A stretch of 64,000 bases of DNA from Chrysoporthe austroafricana (lineage: Eukaryota > Ascomycota > Sordariomycetes > Diaporthales > Cryphonectriaceae), in the NCBI GenBank assembly GCA_001051155.2, contig JYIP02000003.1, positions 2,170,001 through 2,234,000 of the forward strand, in the 5' to 3' direction. Shown piece after piece: positions 35,670 to 48,351 of this stretch. Position numbers and translations under genes: made by a program. The notes beneath the pieces are model-generated. The model did not search any database. It saw only the letters and a program-made list of their open reading frames with translations, and was not told the origin of the DNA. Positions within the stretch are counted from its first letter, which is position 1, and each line of letters starts with the position of its first letter.

Positions 35670-35709
35670 GGCCAATCACAGGGCGGCCAATGGCGGCGCG
35701 GCCAATCGC
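35670..35709 (+). promoter_or_regulatory. Triple CCAAT array with exact 15-bp period
   Basis: GGCCAAT occurs three times with CCAAT at 35672, 35687 and 35702, each exactly 15 bp apart, in the contexts CGGCCAATCACAG, CGGCCAATGGCGG and CGGCCAATCGCAG. CCAAT is the recognition core of the fungal CCAAT-binding complex (HapB/C/E), usually followed by CA or SR bases as here. It lies about 1.3 kb upstream of the pma1 start codon (in reverse orientation to that gene), with no recognised gene to its right. Confidence 0.6.
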
Positions 35710-38700
35710 AGTTTTCAATTCCCTCGTCAAATCTGGAGGGACCTCTTTCGAGCTAGGGCCCGCCGCCCACGAGTCGGGGTCAAGCACGGCAGGCCGCGGT
35801 AGGGTACATCCGTCCTGCAGCGGCCTGGGAGCTTGACCCTGGCACGTACAGATAGATATACAGGCCCTGCCCAGCGACGTCGATCCCTGACCCCCGAGCT
35901 TATTCTACCCCACTTCAGGTACCTGCTAACGTGCGGTTGCCGGGGGCGTGCACTGCGCGATTTATGATCGATACATTCGCCCTGCCTCGTCCTCGGCATC
36001 AGTTGGCGAAATGACGAGCAACCGAAGGGCCAGGCCGAGCCGGGGCGAGAAAAACCTCGCAGAGAGGTCCCTCTGGCGCTGCGCGTGCGCGTGCGTGTAC
36101 CACGGCGCGGGTACAGCAGACCACGTATACGACGGGTCGGCGTCTTGTCCATACATTCACATACATGCATGCACTGGCACTGGCGAGCACTGCGTAGTCC
36201 TCGCTGAAATCTCACCTCATCCGAAGTCCAGGACCGGCGGTCAACCAGCACAGCAAGACAATGCAACCTATCACCGGCGGCGCGAGGTCATACCCGTGCT
36301 CCTGTCGTCCCCTTCATTCCGGCGAGACCAGGCGGTGGCTCGTCACCAGGTGTGCCCGCCGACCCTGCGTCTGTTTCGTCTTCACACACACACAGACACA
36401 GACACACAGACACACAGACGCATGCCTCTCTCCTCTCCGGCCCCCGCCCCTTGCTGGATGGATTCCGTGGTTCCGCTGCGCGTCAACACGACATGATCAG
36501 TGCCGCGTATCAATGAGGGACCCCCATCCTGCCCAGAAGCCAAGCCTCAGGGCGAGGCCAGGCCAAGACGGGCCGTCTCAGCCTGCTAGCAAGGGCGTCG
36601 AGGCTCGCACGCCTGCCATATGCGCGCACTCTCGGGGGGCGCGAGTGAAAATCAGAATTTGCACCCTGGATCTGCGTATGCACGCCTACTGTGGTGCTAC
36701 TGTATACCCGTATAGCAGGTAGTCGATATCTGCAACACCCACGCGGCCGGCACCCGTGAGGCTTTTTCCAACTCCCGACAGCCTCTGTCTGGCGACCCGG
36801 CCGCTGCCGACCACTCAGGCACCCAAGGCGTCCATCCCATGATCCATCCAGCCGAGCACGGTCCACGCTGACGGTGAGCGTTCGCTGCACAACTCGCGAG
36901 GCAGGATTGTTATGCTCAGTCAGCATGCCCATGCCCACCACTCGCTGTACGAGTGCCTTCACCCGGGTGTTCGCCCATCTTCCCCGGACTCGACCCAGTC
37001 TCCTCTTTTTCTCCAGGAAATAGCCTCTCGCATCCGCAGCAGCATCAACGGCAAGCCCGGAACGCAGCAGGCTCCGACGGTGAGAGAGCCTGGCCGGTCT
37101 AGACGCCTGAGACTCAACACTGGCACATGGCAGCACCCGAGGACGGGCAGGCTAGAAGTTTTTTTTTTTCTTACTCCTTCGATCTCGAAACTTTTTTTTT
37201 CTCGTTCCTGCCGTTGCTCCTGCAATCCATGAGTACTGCACAGCTGGGGTCGACCTTGCTGCGAGGCCGCAGTCTGGCAGGACCCGCAGGCTCTGCTGCA
37301 AGGATGACCGTGGCGCCGGCCCTGACCTTATCGTGCACCCCGGGGCCTAGCCTCGCCGCCGATGTGATTCGCATTGACAGGTCGGATGGGCTATTATTTC
37401 CCGCTGCTTGCCGAGTTATTTCCTCACCGAGCAGGCGAGACGAGGCCAGTCTCCGCGAACACGCCGACTGGCTTGACATGTCAACATGCCAGATTCGAGC
37501 ACGCCCATGATCGACGCCGCTATCTAGGCCAGCCCACCACGGCGGGCACCCGCTCCAGCGATCCTGATGGGAGCCGCACCGTGCCTCGGCCGCCCTTCCC
37601 ACGGATGAGGCGCATCGCATCGTCTCTCCTGCAGCTGGCAGCAGCAGCCGTCGTGGGGTTGGAAAGGGGAAGAGGGCCCCGGGTCCATTCTCATCCCACC
37701 CAGAACCCACCTTCTGCAGTCTGCCCCAGGAGATGGGCGATGTGGTTGTGGGGGTTCTGGCCTACCGCTGCGCTAGCGAGCCCGCAGCGACGTCTTTATC
37801 CTAGAGGCACCGCCCGGCCCCATCGCCTTCGACCTTCGAGAATGCGCTTGTCGAGACCGCCGCGGCTCGAACACTTCACTCGCCATGCTTTAAGCACGCT
37901 GGCGGCCTGGCTGTGCCTGCATCTAACTCCTGTCAGAAAGGAGGGCTGCCACAGACCCGCCGGCGCCCCCGCCGGTCCTCCCTGACATCCAAATGTGGCA
38001 TCACACAGGCGGCGGGCCATGTCTCGACATCAACAGGCGGGCGTCAGCACACGACAATCTCTGATCCCTCAATGAGTGCCGGTGGCCCCCCCATACCAGT
38101 TTCAAAGCGCTCACTACGTCATACCCTCCACCGCAGCTTGTCCCGATTGGAGCCCTGGTGCCGCTCCTGCAGCCCACGCCGCAGCGTACCACTCATACGT
38201 GCATGCTCACCCTCCCTGGCCTCCCACACCCGACGGCGATTAAGTCAGTCGTGACATACATCGCCACCACCTGCTGCGGGTGTTTCTAGCGTCGAAGCTT
38301 CTCCAAAAACCCTTAGGCGCTCGCTTCCGGGGGGTGCGTGCTGGGATCGGGAAAACCAGCCGGTGTGTTTGCTAGTTGTGCATTACTCTCGGCGGCAAAA
38401 CATTCAACGCAGCAGCCTTATCGCCGGCGACTTGTCGGCATCGGCATCACCGGGGGCCCAGAAAGTTCAACCGCCTCAACCAGTGGCCCGGAGTGGCAAC
38501 CACCATTTGCGCAGCCTTTGTCGTCTCGCGAGGCTATTGACGAGCGCGCGCCCACCTCCCGGGCCGGATGCCCAAACCTCGCTCTTCCCGAGCCTCAACT
38601 CAAGGTAGTCATGGCCAGCATGCGAATACGCACCCAATCACCACCGCCCTGGCTTTCCGAATGCGCTCCGCGATGAAGCAGCCCGCGTGCTAGTCTTGGT

Positions 38701-41700
38701 CGGCCACGGAGCCTGTCAATTGCCAGAAACGGCAGTACCCGGCATTTGTCAACGTAGACCCCCAGGCGCCCAGTACCCGACTGCGGCGTCGACGGTGGTT
38801 CGAGCCAGCCTTACAGATCTCGCATACAGAGATTCGAGCGGCCGTTCGGAAAGGGAGCCTGGGGAGGATCGGAGTACTCCCGGGAGGTCCACCGGAGGAG
38901 GATCCTTGATCTGTGAGCTCGCCTCCCGGGACTATCAAGACAAGACAGTGCCATGCGACACATCATGTCGGTGCGACCCCTATTTTGCACCGGTGCCACT
39001 ACAGGACTTTCACTGCCAAGCAGGCGGAGAGTGATGGGAAAATTGCCGGCTCTGGACGGACGCAAGTGAGTGATGTGCGAAGAGGCGGTGATGCGTTCAC
39101 CGACGGGACTTCCATGTAGCACAGCAGTCCAGCGTGCTCGCCGTGACCTCAGCCGAGGCATCTTCATTGTGAAGACTCCCTCGACGGAACGGCAGCGTCC
39201 GGCTGCCGCGCGCTGCGGAACTCTGCAGCATGCAGGGTGAGCTGTCGGCAGGCCCTCCCGCCGCGAGGGGAGGCGTTCAGCCGCGAGGAAGCGCTGCTGC
39301 GGCCGGTACGGACTTCCCAATCCGCTGCCAGCGTGCATCGCTTGGAAATAAACGGGGGAACCACAAAAGGGCCGTTCTCAAATGGCCGCTCCGACCTCGA
39401 CAATGGCCTCTGTCAATCAGAAAAGGGCAACGGAGTGAGTGGCGGGTGGGGCCTTCAATTGATGGGTCGCTTCGGCGTGATCGGCCTCAAAGCGACAGCG
39501 CTAAGCCCGTTATGAGCGGAACCCACCGGCCGGGGCGCACGGCAAGGACGGCACTCCCTCGCCAGCACGAGACTGGCCAGGCGTGAGGGCCTCGTCAACT
39601 CACTCACAGCGCCGAGCCTGTTGTGGGCGCCTCGCTGCCAGAGTCTTGTCTATTATGGCCTCGTTTCAGCCTCATCACAGACGGATCCTGCGAGAACGCC
39701 GTCCGAGCCGGACATTAACCGTGGTCTCCTGGGTCTCACCACGTGAGGTTTCGATGCCCAGACCAGGGGTCACAAAGACCTGCGTTGGAAACGCCTCACG
39801 GGAACATCGTCGCGTCCTCGTTTTGGGACATCCTTCTGCTGACGCCGGTCTCCGAGGTGTGATTCCTCACAGCTCTGACGATCCTCCCATCCTCATCGCC
39901 GCTCGTTCCCAGCCATCGAATGAATATCCTGCGAAAAATAGGTGCTTGACTCGTCTCTCTGAGAAGAGCGCAGATTTCGCGGCGGAGCACAGGCACTCGT
40001 GAAAGTGGGTCTAGGTTTGGTGGGAGCCTCAGGAACTCATGGGTTTGGGGCTGCCCCGAGTGGCTGGCAGCGGCGTCCCCTGCATGAAAGCCTGCTTTTG
40101 CAAATGAGGGTCGCCACTTAGCCGTTGTCATCACGCCCTGCCATTTGCTATGTGAGGCTGGATTGCGGGTTCCATCAACTGGAATTGATTGCACCAGCAA
40201 CAAGGCACTCGGGCCATTTCCTGGGTATCCACGGGCCATCCTACAGTACCTACCGTGCCTGCTTATCATATGGAGCCGTACTGTGCATTTCGCCCGGTAC
40301 CATCGCCAGGAACACTTCCGGACTGGAGCTCTCGCTGATGGTAAGTTCCTTCCCACGGCCGCCTTCGTCGCAGGGGATTGGAAAAACCGGCCGCGGGCTG
40401 GACAATTGTCTCATACCCATCCTCATCTCCGGGGTTGCGACTTGCAGCGGTGGATTCGCTAAAAATCCTGCGCGGAGAAATTGCGCCCAGCATGCTATTA
40501 TTTGCTTTGATGTCATTCATCGTCCGCGAGACGATCTCTGGGCCACGCGATACTGGCCCCCGCGCCTGGGAGGAAAAGCTGCACGCGAAGCGTCCTGGGT
40601 CCCCTTCCCAGACACAACCAGAGAATCGAGGCACCAGAGCAAGGTCGTCATGCCACCGCAATACCTAACTAATGTGAGGGTTCTTGTTGACTAAGGTAGT
40701 CGCGCGAAAACAGCAAGCACACCGACCGCGCTGGATCGACGCCCTTAAATGCAACCTTAAAGCGCCGTGCGCCGGTGATTGACAAGGGCCGCGCCTGCAG
40801 ATGAAACCGCCATCGATTCGATAAAGCTTAAACCTTGGTATACTATGTATGTGCCCTGCAGCCGGGCGCTCCAAACGGCAGATTGCTCGATATTAACAAC
40901 ACGTCTCGTTGGAGGAGACCAATTTTTCGGGCCCTGGTGACTGTGCTTGCGACACTGCACTGACCGCCTCATCCAAATTTCAGAACCTGCATGCTATCGT
41001 GGCCGGGAGATCACACTGGCCACTGGCTTTTGTCGGGTTCGCTACTGATATGCTTTTCCCTCGATGATACAGGCGCATTGATCAGAGCGTGTGATTGATC
41101 TCTTCCCATCTCTGCCAATTTTTTTTCTTTCTTTTTTTCCCGGTCTTGCTCGACGTTGCCTTCCATCGCTTTTGACGAAGCCGAACCAGGCCTTGCCATG
41201 CCAAGGTCGAGTCCTTGGCTTACAGCCTTGCGTGTTGCGATCTGCAGGTTGCTGAAAGTCTCAGCCTTGCAGGAGCCCCAACGTTCCTGCCGCCCTAGGC
41301 CCCGCTGAATTGACGTTGTTTCGATTCATCGGAGGAATCTTCTATGCTATCCCCTCCCACCATCATGTATTTGAGACGAACACCCTTCACGTTCTCTCCG
41401 TTTTGTTTCATGGGTCACGTCACGCTAAGGTAGGTTGTGTTTGTCGCCAGATCGGTGGTTCTGGGGGGGAGTGAGCTGTCAGTTCTGCGGCAGTGTACGT
41501 TTCAGGAGCTGAGCTCTGGGGGGAGGTGACGTAGGGCTGCTTAGCTCAGCCTCGAGGGTTTGTCTCGACGACATCGCGAGTAGTCCTCGTGGTGTAGATG
41601 GCAGAGACGGCGGCGCGGGAGCTCTGGACGGTCGGTCATCGCGAGAACGAGGCCACGCACGCACGGCCGGTCTGTGGCCCCTCCGGAAGAGCGCTCGTGG

Positions 41701-43000
41701 GCCTATGATGCGTGTCTTATCTACCTCGTAATCTACCTTCTGGGTCTTCTCTCTACCGAAATGTCTTCCCCGGGATGATTCTCTGAAATTCCCCGTCATG
41801 ACGACATTCTGCTGGGGCTGGGTGGTCGGGTAGTGGACTGTTCGTGTGCTGGTCCAAGTGCCTTCCGTACGTGCACACAGGCAGTCTGCAGAGTCCATGG
41901 ACGTAGGAGCTGAGCGTCTGGGACGGCAGCCGTGTCCAGCCTGCGGGATACATGCCCAATTCTCCGAGGCTGTCAGAGATACACCCTATGTCGAGAGCAT
42001 CACGGCAAACTCAACCTTGTTTCTCTTGTGCTTCCTGGACTGTATCCTTCATACCACCAGACAACGGTCTTGGGGCCATCCAAGCTCCTCATCTTCCCCG
42101 AAATCAGTATACACTGCACCAGCTTAGCCACGGAGGTCTCTGACAGCTGACCCAGTCAAAGCCAGGCCTGACCACCCGGAAGCTTTGAGGGAAACTGTAT
42201 CGGTCTGTCAACTTAACTTAGACACTGTTTGAGGCACTCCCCAAGATTAACATCCCCCACAGGGTATACGCTTGGCACATGATGGGCATGGCTCTAATTG
42301 GTAGTGCTGTATTGTTTAGCTAGCTTTCAAGCAACTCTCTTGACCATGTGACAATGGTGGTTGCCTCTGGTCTGTGCAACTGGGTGGCCTGTGATCATCA
42401 GCTTGTTGAATTCTCAATGTGTGACAAGACCAGATTCGGGAATCATGGTTTCGAGCTTGGGGGATACTTGTTCCAGTTACTCTGTCCAGCTCTCAAAGGC
42501 ACTCCAAACCTATCACTGGTTCTTACTCAAATACCCAGCACCGGCAGATGGTTGTCTTGACTAGACAATACCTAGTGCTCAAATAATTAGATGAATGCTT
42601 GAGCAAACACCCACGCTCAAGTTTGACCAAATGACCCCTCGGTGTAAAGGGTGCTCCTGCTCAGATGTGCAGGGGACACAATCTGACTGATGGTTGATAG
42701 ACATGACTTCTAGGTGTCTTTCTTTGCTAGTAATGAGCAGGATAACCAAGAGGGGCATGGACTGAATCCCTCCCCATGGTGATTCATACTCCAGGCAGCA
42801 TAGATGAGGCTGCCCCCAGCCCGAGGAGCTTCTCGGCTGGTATTAGAATCGCCCATCCCCCCTGCCCCAGGCAACATCTAGAAAGTACAGTAGTCACCCA
42901 AGACCTTAGATGCCTAATCAGATATGCTGGCCACAGCTCCCCCATCCCGAAACTTCGAGACGCTGCGTGGATCTATCTGCTAGCTCCATGTGTGACAGCC
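35710..43000. other. 7.3 kb without a supported gene
   Basis: I read both strands for exon-like frames joined by donor/CTRAC/acceptor signals and found none with a recognisable product. Contents: CA/GA dinucleotide run at 36385-36420, T tracts at 37158-37168 and 37192-37201, a T/C tract at 41119-41140. Composition changes from GC-rich (to about 41 kb) to more balanced after. It could contain unrecognised species-specific genes or non-coding RNA. Confidence 0.45.
36383..36420. repeat. (CA)n/(CAGA)n microsatellite
   Basis: A run of alternating CA with interspersed GA units in non-coding sequence. Confidence 0.85.
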
Positions 43001-44567
43001 AAACAGTGAGCAATGTGATTATAACATACCAGCGACCGCCTTCGAGGGCATTCCATGCCTTTCATCTGATGCCTCTAGCCTTCGCACGTGAGTGGTCACG
43101 ACCATTCTGGAAGGCGGCGAGTCGTTGCAGCAGGGAGGTCTCAATCTCGTCCCACAAGTATATAATGGCAAGCCCGTCGTTCCCTTCCTGCCCTCTTTTG
43201 TTTCTGATCTCCTGCATCGTGGATCAAGACCTTCATCTATCCTGAAGGGCCTTCGGGTCTGGGGTAACCCAGATCCAAGGCAACAGGTGCCTATTCAATC
43301 AATGATATAATTACACCTCTGCACCGACTATACCACCACAGCAAGCTATTTGCTGTCTGCCCCCTCTTCTCTTCTATTATCTCAGCAAAGATGGGTGGCA
43401 AGCTCGTTCTGTGCGTGGCCAACCGAGCAGTCGACATACACCTCAGCCGAGTCCCAATCGGCTGGGCGTGGTTCACCACCGTCCTGGAACCGCGGCACCT
43501 TCACGGATCCTGACCAACCCTTTGCGACTCCGAGGCTGTTACGCTCCGAGACAGCACCCAATACAGCGCTCTCTTGGGAGAACAACAATATCTCAGCAGC
43601 TTCGACACTCGCTGTTGAGAAAGACCACCCTTTCACAACTCCTTACACCCACTTTCACAGCCACAAATGTGAGGCAGAGCCTATGGTGGTGATTGACGCG
43701 GTCAACCAGGGAAGGGGCCGGGGGGTTGTCCCTTCCTTCCGCCATAGGTCCAGGCTGGTCAGACCCAGAGCTTTCTCTCCACCCATCTGGAGAGCCACCG
43801 GCTCCAATTCAAGGCTACGGCCACACCCTCGAGCACGAGGGGTGCTCCCCTAGCCAGCCAGACGGAGCTGGGTACAATCGCCCGCCGGCTCCTTCTCTCC
43901 GGGGCTCGTCTGGAGTAGATATCACCTTCATCTCTCCTGGGAATGAAGGCTTTCGCCCTGGGAGGTCTCACCAGCGGGATGCCACTATTGCCGGGAACCA
44001 TTCGCCGTGTAGTCTGCGCATGACCTTCTCTTGTGGAGTTTTCAAACTGATCGCAGCCTGCGAACTTTGCACTGCGCACCATCGACAAACACAAATCTGC
44101 TCCAGGAAAACCAAGGCTGCTACCCTCCATGCCTCTGAGCACAGGGCTCCTTGTCTCTGTGATCCCGATCAGGTTGAGGCCCCTGGCCCGTCTATCTCTA
44201 GCAAGTACTTGAGGAGCAGCTTCATTCTCTCTTTCAACAACAGCAAACGCCGTCGCCCTGGCTACCAATCTATCAGGTCATTCGCCGGCGTGCTGCCCTT
44301 GGCGGCACCCATGGTGCCTGGGGCGACTTCAACTTTTTTATATTCGAGCAAGGAAGCTATTATTTTATGCGGCATGCCGCTGTCGCCGGCGCCCAGCTGT
44401 TTGCAACGGCGACAACGCAGCGATACGACTTTTACAGGGACGTGTGGAGCGTTGGGAGAGAGAAAGGACGAGCTGACCGAGAGGACCAGCGCCTTTGACG
44501 CAGCTGTTCCGCGGTCTGGGGGGAAAGGCTTCAGAAAGAAGCGGTTCTGCGACTTCGGTGATTACTT

Positions 44568-44736
44568 CACTGCTGCCAGGCGCGGTGCCTGGCCCAAGGC
44601 CGGGGAAGGCGGACCCAAGTCAAGACAAACAAGACCCAAGTCAAGACAAACAAGACCCAAGTCAAGACAAACAAGACCCAAGTCAAGACAAACAAGACCC
44701 AAGTCAAGACCACTGCTGCCAGGTGCGGTGCCTGGC
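44568..44736. repeat. 26-bp direct repeats flanking the 21-bp minisatellite
   Basis: Copies at 44568-44593 and 44711-44736 agree at 25 of 26 positions (starting CACTGCTGCCAGG and ending GCGGTGCCTGGC). Each contains the inverted pair CCAGGC/GCCTGG (the second copy CCAGGT/GCCTGG) around a five-base loop, so each can fold into a short hairpin. The minisatellite fits exactly between them. Confidence 0.9.
44613..44710. repeat. Perfect 21-bp minisatellite, 4.7 copies
   Basis: The unit begins ACCCAAGTCAAGACAAACA and repeats at 44613, 44634, 44655, 44676 and 44697 without a mismatch. In one frame it would encode the heptad PKSRQTR, but the surrounding frame is not a credible gene. Perfect copies imply recent expansion or active homogenisation. 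Confidence 0.95.
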
Positions 44737-44753
44737 TCCGGGTTGAGAGTGGC

Positions 44754-44950
44754 GAGTTCAAGTTCCGAGATGTTGAATCACGGGAGAGGGACAAGTTCAA
44801 GTTCTAAGATATTGATATGAAGGAGGAGAGGGGAAATTCAAATTCCAAGATGTTGATATCACACGGAGGAGGGGGGGGGGATTTAAGTCTCAAGATGTTG
44901 ATATCACGGAAGAGGGGCAAGTTCAAGTTCCAAGATATCGATATCATGGA
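44754..44950. repeat. Diverged ~41-bp tandem repeat, about 5 copies
   Basis: The motif GTTCAAGTTCCAAGAT-TTGATATCAC-GGAGGAG recurs starting near 44754, 44791, 44832, 44881 and 44918 with substitutions and small indels (a G tract expands copy 3). It abuts the 21-bp minisatellite block. Diverged copies indicate it is older than that array. Confidence 0.85.
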
Positions 44951-45547
44951 TGATGTGGTCTCTGGCATCTCCACCCAATTGTCAGCCAAGGGGAGACCTA
45001 TTCGTCCATCGACTCTCCATCAGCAGACACCTCTGTGATTGGTGGGAAGTTGGTGGACATGGAGTTGATGCCAATTACAAAGATGTCAACTCTCTGACTT
45101 ACCAAGGGCATATCTTGGCCAGAATACAATGGCATACTCAATCTTAAAACAGATGAAGCAATCAAGAGACCAGCATGGTGAAAGACTGTAGTAGAAGCAT
45201 TTCAATGCCACAAAAAGGAACTTAAATTGTAATGCTGTGCAAAATGCAAGCCTTCAAGTGCTTGCCCCTGCATCTGCTCTCTCCTGCAGGCTGCACACGA
45301 TTTCTGGTAGCTTCGAGAGTCTCACGACGGCTCTATCCTCTTCCTAAGCTAGGCTACTATCATGAGGAGCCAAATACTTCACCAATTGACCTACTAAAGC
45401 ATCGAATTGAAACCTTGACCGAGCCACGCACAGGCATCAACTGTATGTTGAGAAGGGGAAAGGAGACTCTAGACCATTCAGGCCTTCTGAAAGTTACCAC
45501 AATTTACACCTTGTTTCTTAGATACTGGTTGCCAATGACCGCACAAT

Positions 45548-45727
45548 GATGAGGCATACCAAGAGAAGAAGAAGACCAAGGAGCTCGAGACTGAAGAGTA
45601 TCTTGTTGTCCGTGAAGTTCTAAACCACATGGCGAATACGACTACGCGGCTTGAATTTCAGGTTCAAGATCGTACTCTCAGAATCCTACAGAGAGCTATG
45701 CTCAGAGAGTACAATGGACAAGTTTGA
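45548..45727 (+). pseudogene. Possible decayed coding fragment
   Basis: A 59-codon stop-free stretch from GAT at 45548 to TGA at 45725-45727 reads as a charged helix (DEAYQEKKKTKELETEEYL, then LNHMANTTTRLEFQVQDRTL) with amino-acid usage like a real coiled coil, unlike its neighbours. There is no start codon, and the sequence before and after is interrupted by stops. Family unknown. It may be a relic of a lost gene or chance. Confidence 0.25.
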
Positions 45728-48351
45728 GGCATCTAACTACTCCTACTTAGGTACTTGGAAACATCCGCGCACATATCAAATACTAACCCAGTGCACCCGC
45801 CCCCGCCCCTGCCCCCCCGGAATAGAGCATCAAATTTGCTCTCGTTGTTGTGAGGGCTTCTTAAAGGACGTTGCTGACAAGCTACAGGCGCAGCTCTCTA
45901 ACGCCCGAGCCGGATGCGGGCTTGACAGGCCTTATGGACCACCCACTCGGGCATCTACTGCTGGTCTGTTAACATTATTGCACGATGGGCGTGCTATATG
46001 ACAGCATACAATTCACCTCATGGTGAAGAAGACTCCTTATAAAGGACATCATACCACTGAGAATAGGTACCGGGGAATGGGATACGAGAAAGAAGTTCAT
46101 AGACCAAAGTTCATAGATCAAAGAGACGCCAGCAAGAGCTGGTGCGAGGGGGGAAGGAACGCTGGGACGCCACAGAGCCAAGATCGCCTGCAATATATCA
46201 ATATGCTGATTCTGGCAAACGCCGTTATGGGCCACCTGCGTTCCCGGCCAGGTAACTTGCGTGAATAGCATAGGGTATCCACTCACCTGTGTCAGGTAGC
46301 ACCATTGAAGCAGGGCGGATTATCGCGGATGCCATCAAGTGTTCCGGCCGAGGTGGTGTGTCCTAAAGCTGGTGGCATCCATACGGGCCACCTAATACAC
46401 CGTGATGACCAGCCACTATTAAGCCTTCTCAGGCTCCTACTATGCATGCCGTAATATATTACCCATCAGTTCCGATCGAAGCGGTGTCCCGTGATCGTGC
46501 TGCAAGCCACCACCGTCTACCATGCCAGGGCGAATGGCAGCTGACGATGGAGAGATGTCGCAAATAGTGAGACATGATTATGTACCGCTTGCCTCCGCAG
46601 AATCAAGGCTGGAGATGTCTGTGTGCTGGGCCACCACCGTGACTGCCGAGCAGACCCAAGCAGCCCAGAACACCCGAATTACATCGAGTGGTGCCTATCC
46701 GCTCCCCTGGGGAGGGCCCCTTGTGTGATGGCTTGATAAGTGTATATTTACAACCTAGGCCAGCCTTTATCAAACTTCGTGGTCCAACAAGGTATTGATG
46801 TCGACGTCGAGACCGGGTCACGAGGAAGAGCCTGGTCAGCTTCGTCACCTCTCAATATTGTGGAGTGCGCTCGGTAGAGAGCAGCTAGATCTACAGAGGT
46901 CCAGGCACGCGAGTGGGAAATGCTTCAGGCCCAGCAGGACCTCGCAGCGCAGCAGCAGCGGGCAACCTGTTGAGTATCTAGGTCCTGCGGGAAAATATGT
47001 ATCAAACCTGGGTTATGGATGTAACTTGTTGCAGAACGAGAGCTCTATTCATATTTGATTCTATCTATAATTTGAAGAGCAGAGCCGTGTCCGTGATCCC
47101 CTCCGTTGGTCTGGTTGCTCTTCTCGAGAAGAAAGGAAGTCGTCGCCGCCCCTGCCACCCCCTGCAGATCGGGTCAATAACACAGCCTCGCTGGACATTC
47201 AGTCGGACTCGCAGAGAAAGACCCCATTCCAGCACACGCTTTTATTCGATAGAAGTCCTGGGCTTCTTGGCGACTTACTCATGCGGATGGTATCCGAGAC
47301 TGGCTGGAATCTAAAGTGGTCCTAGGGAGGCCATCAACACGTGCACTATTGGGGACGATCATCCGGTGGACCGGGGTGTCAGGTCGTACGTACATAGGAT
47401 GCCTCACCACAACTCACGTTCAGGAGACGCAGCTAGGCGGGCGACCAGCAGGGAGAGCCTTGCCCTTTCTTTGTTAGTGATCTAGTGCCAGCAAGGGATC
47501 ACCGCTCTGGCAGGGCTGACGAGCGGCTGCTACAGGGCCATCAGCGACGCAGCCAGTGAGTGGCTGGCTTTCAACAGACTCATACGATCAATCATTCGGA
47601 CTTCAAGCGCCACGGTGGGCGGGCCATTGGGAATTAATACGACGTGTCATTCGTGCGCTATCCTTTCGACATTGCGCTGCAACCCGCCATCCGCGCCATG
47701 CACCCTTTTATCACACATTCATGATAATCCCGAAGGGAAATCTCTCGGCTCCGTAACAAATGCGACCGCAAGATGAGAAACTCCGCGCTACGCTTTATCG
47801 GGTCTCGAGATCAGTCCATCCAACGCCAGAAGACTCCTCGAGTATCTCTCGCTAGAAAAAAGAGCAGCCGGTGTCCACCCCTTGTTGATGCGCGCATTGG
47901 CAGCGATCAGCCGCTGCCACTGCGTTTTGCGCAACTATCTAAACCATTTGCTTTCGTCTCTGGATATCGTGTTAATTGCTGCTAGGGGTTTAACGGGTGG
48001 GTGGGCCGAACTCACCGAACTGGAGACGATGGCCTCCTCGGTAGTCATAAGAATTTTCATTGCAGGGTATCTTCGCCGGGGGAAGTGTCAGACGAAGATG
48101 GAGTCGCAGGTTGGCACTGGTATTTGAGTGAGACCTGCGCCTGACGGTGAGAGCTCGGACCAACCGCAGCTCGGCACCTCGAGACTGGGACCCGTGAATA
48201 GGGTCAAGCTGTAGAAGACCATAGCTCAAAGACGTCCGGCCATCTTGCTACACAGTCGGCTAGGTACGTTTGTACTTTGTCAAAGGGGCTTTTGTTTCTC
48301 CGAAGGGAAGAGGCGTCCACCCTGGCCGTTCCGCGTAGAACCCGGAGTCTT

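Larger units (their letters stand above)
43001..48351. other. 5.3 kb without intact genes, with tandem repeats
   Basis: Frames are broken and overlapping; a 375-codon plus frame (43693-44820) runs through the minisatellite and is not believable as a gene. It includes the repeat block at 44568-44950 and a possible coding relic at 45548-45727, each listed separately. Balanced base composition and many premature stops suggest old, decayed sequence. Confidence 0.45.

Noticed and set aside
44613..44710. CRISPR-like array
   Set aside because: The units are contiguous with no unique spacers, and the genome is eukaryotic; it is a minisatellite.
43693..44820. 375-codon plus-strand frame including PKSRQTR repeats
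   Set aside because: It runs through a minisatellite and its flanking repeats; the rest looks random in composition and overlaps a minus-strand frame.
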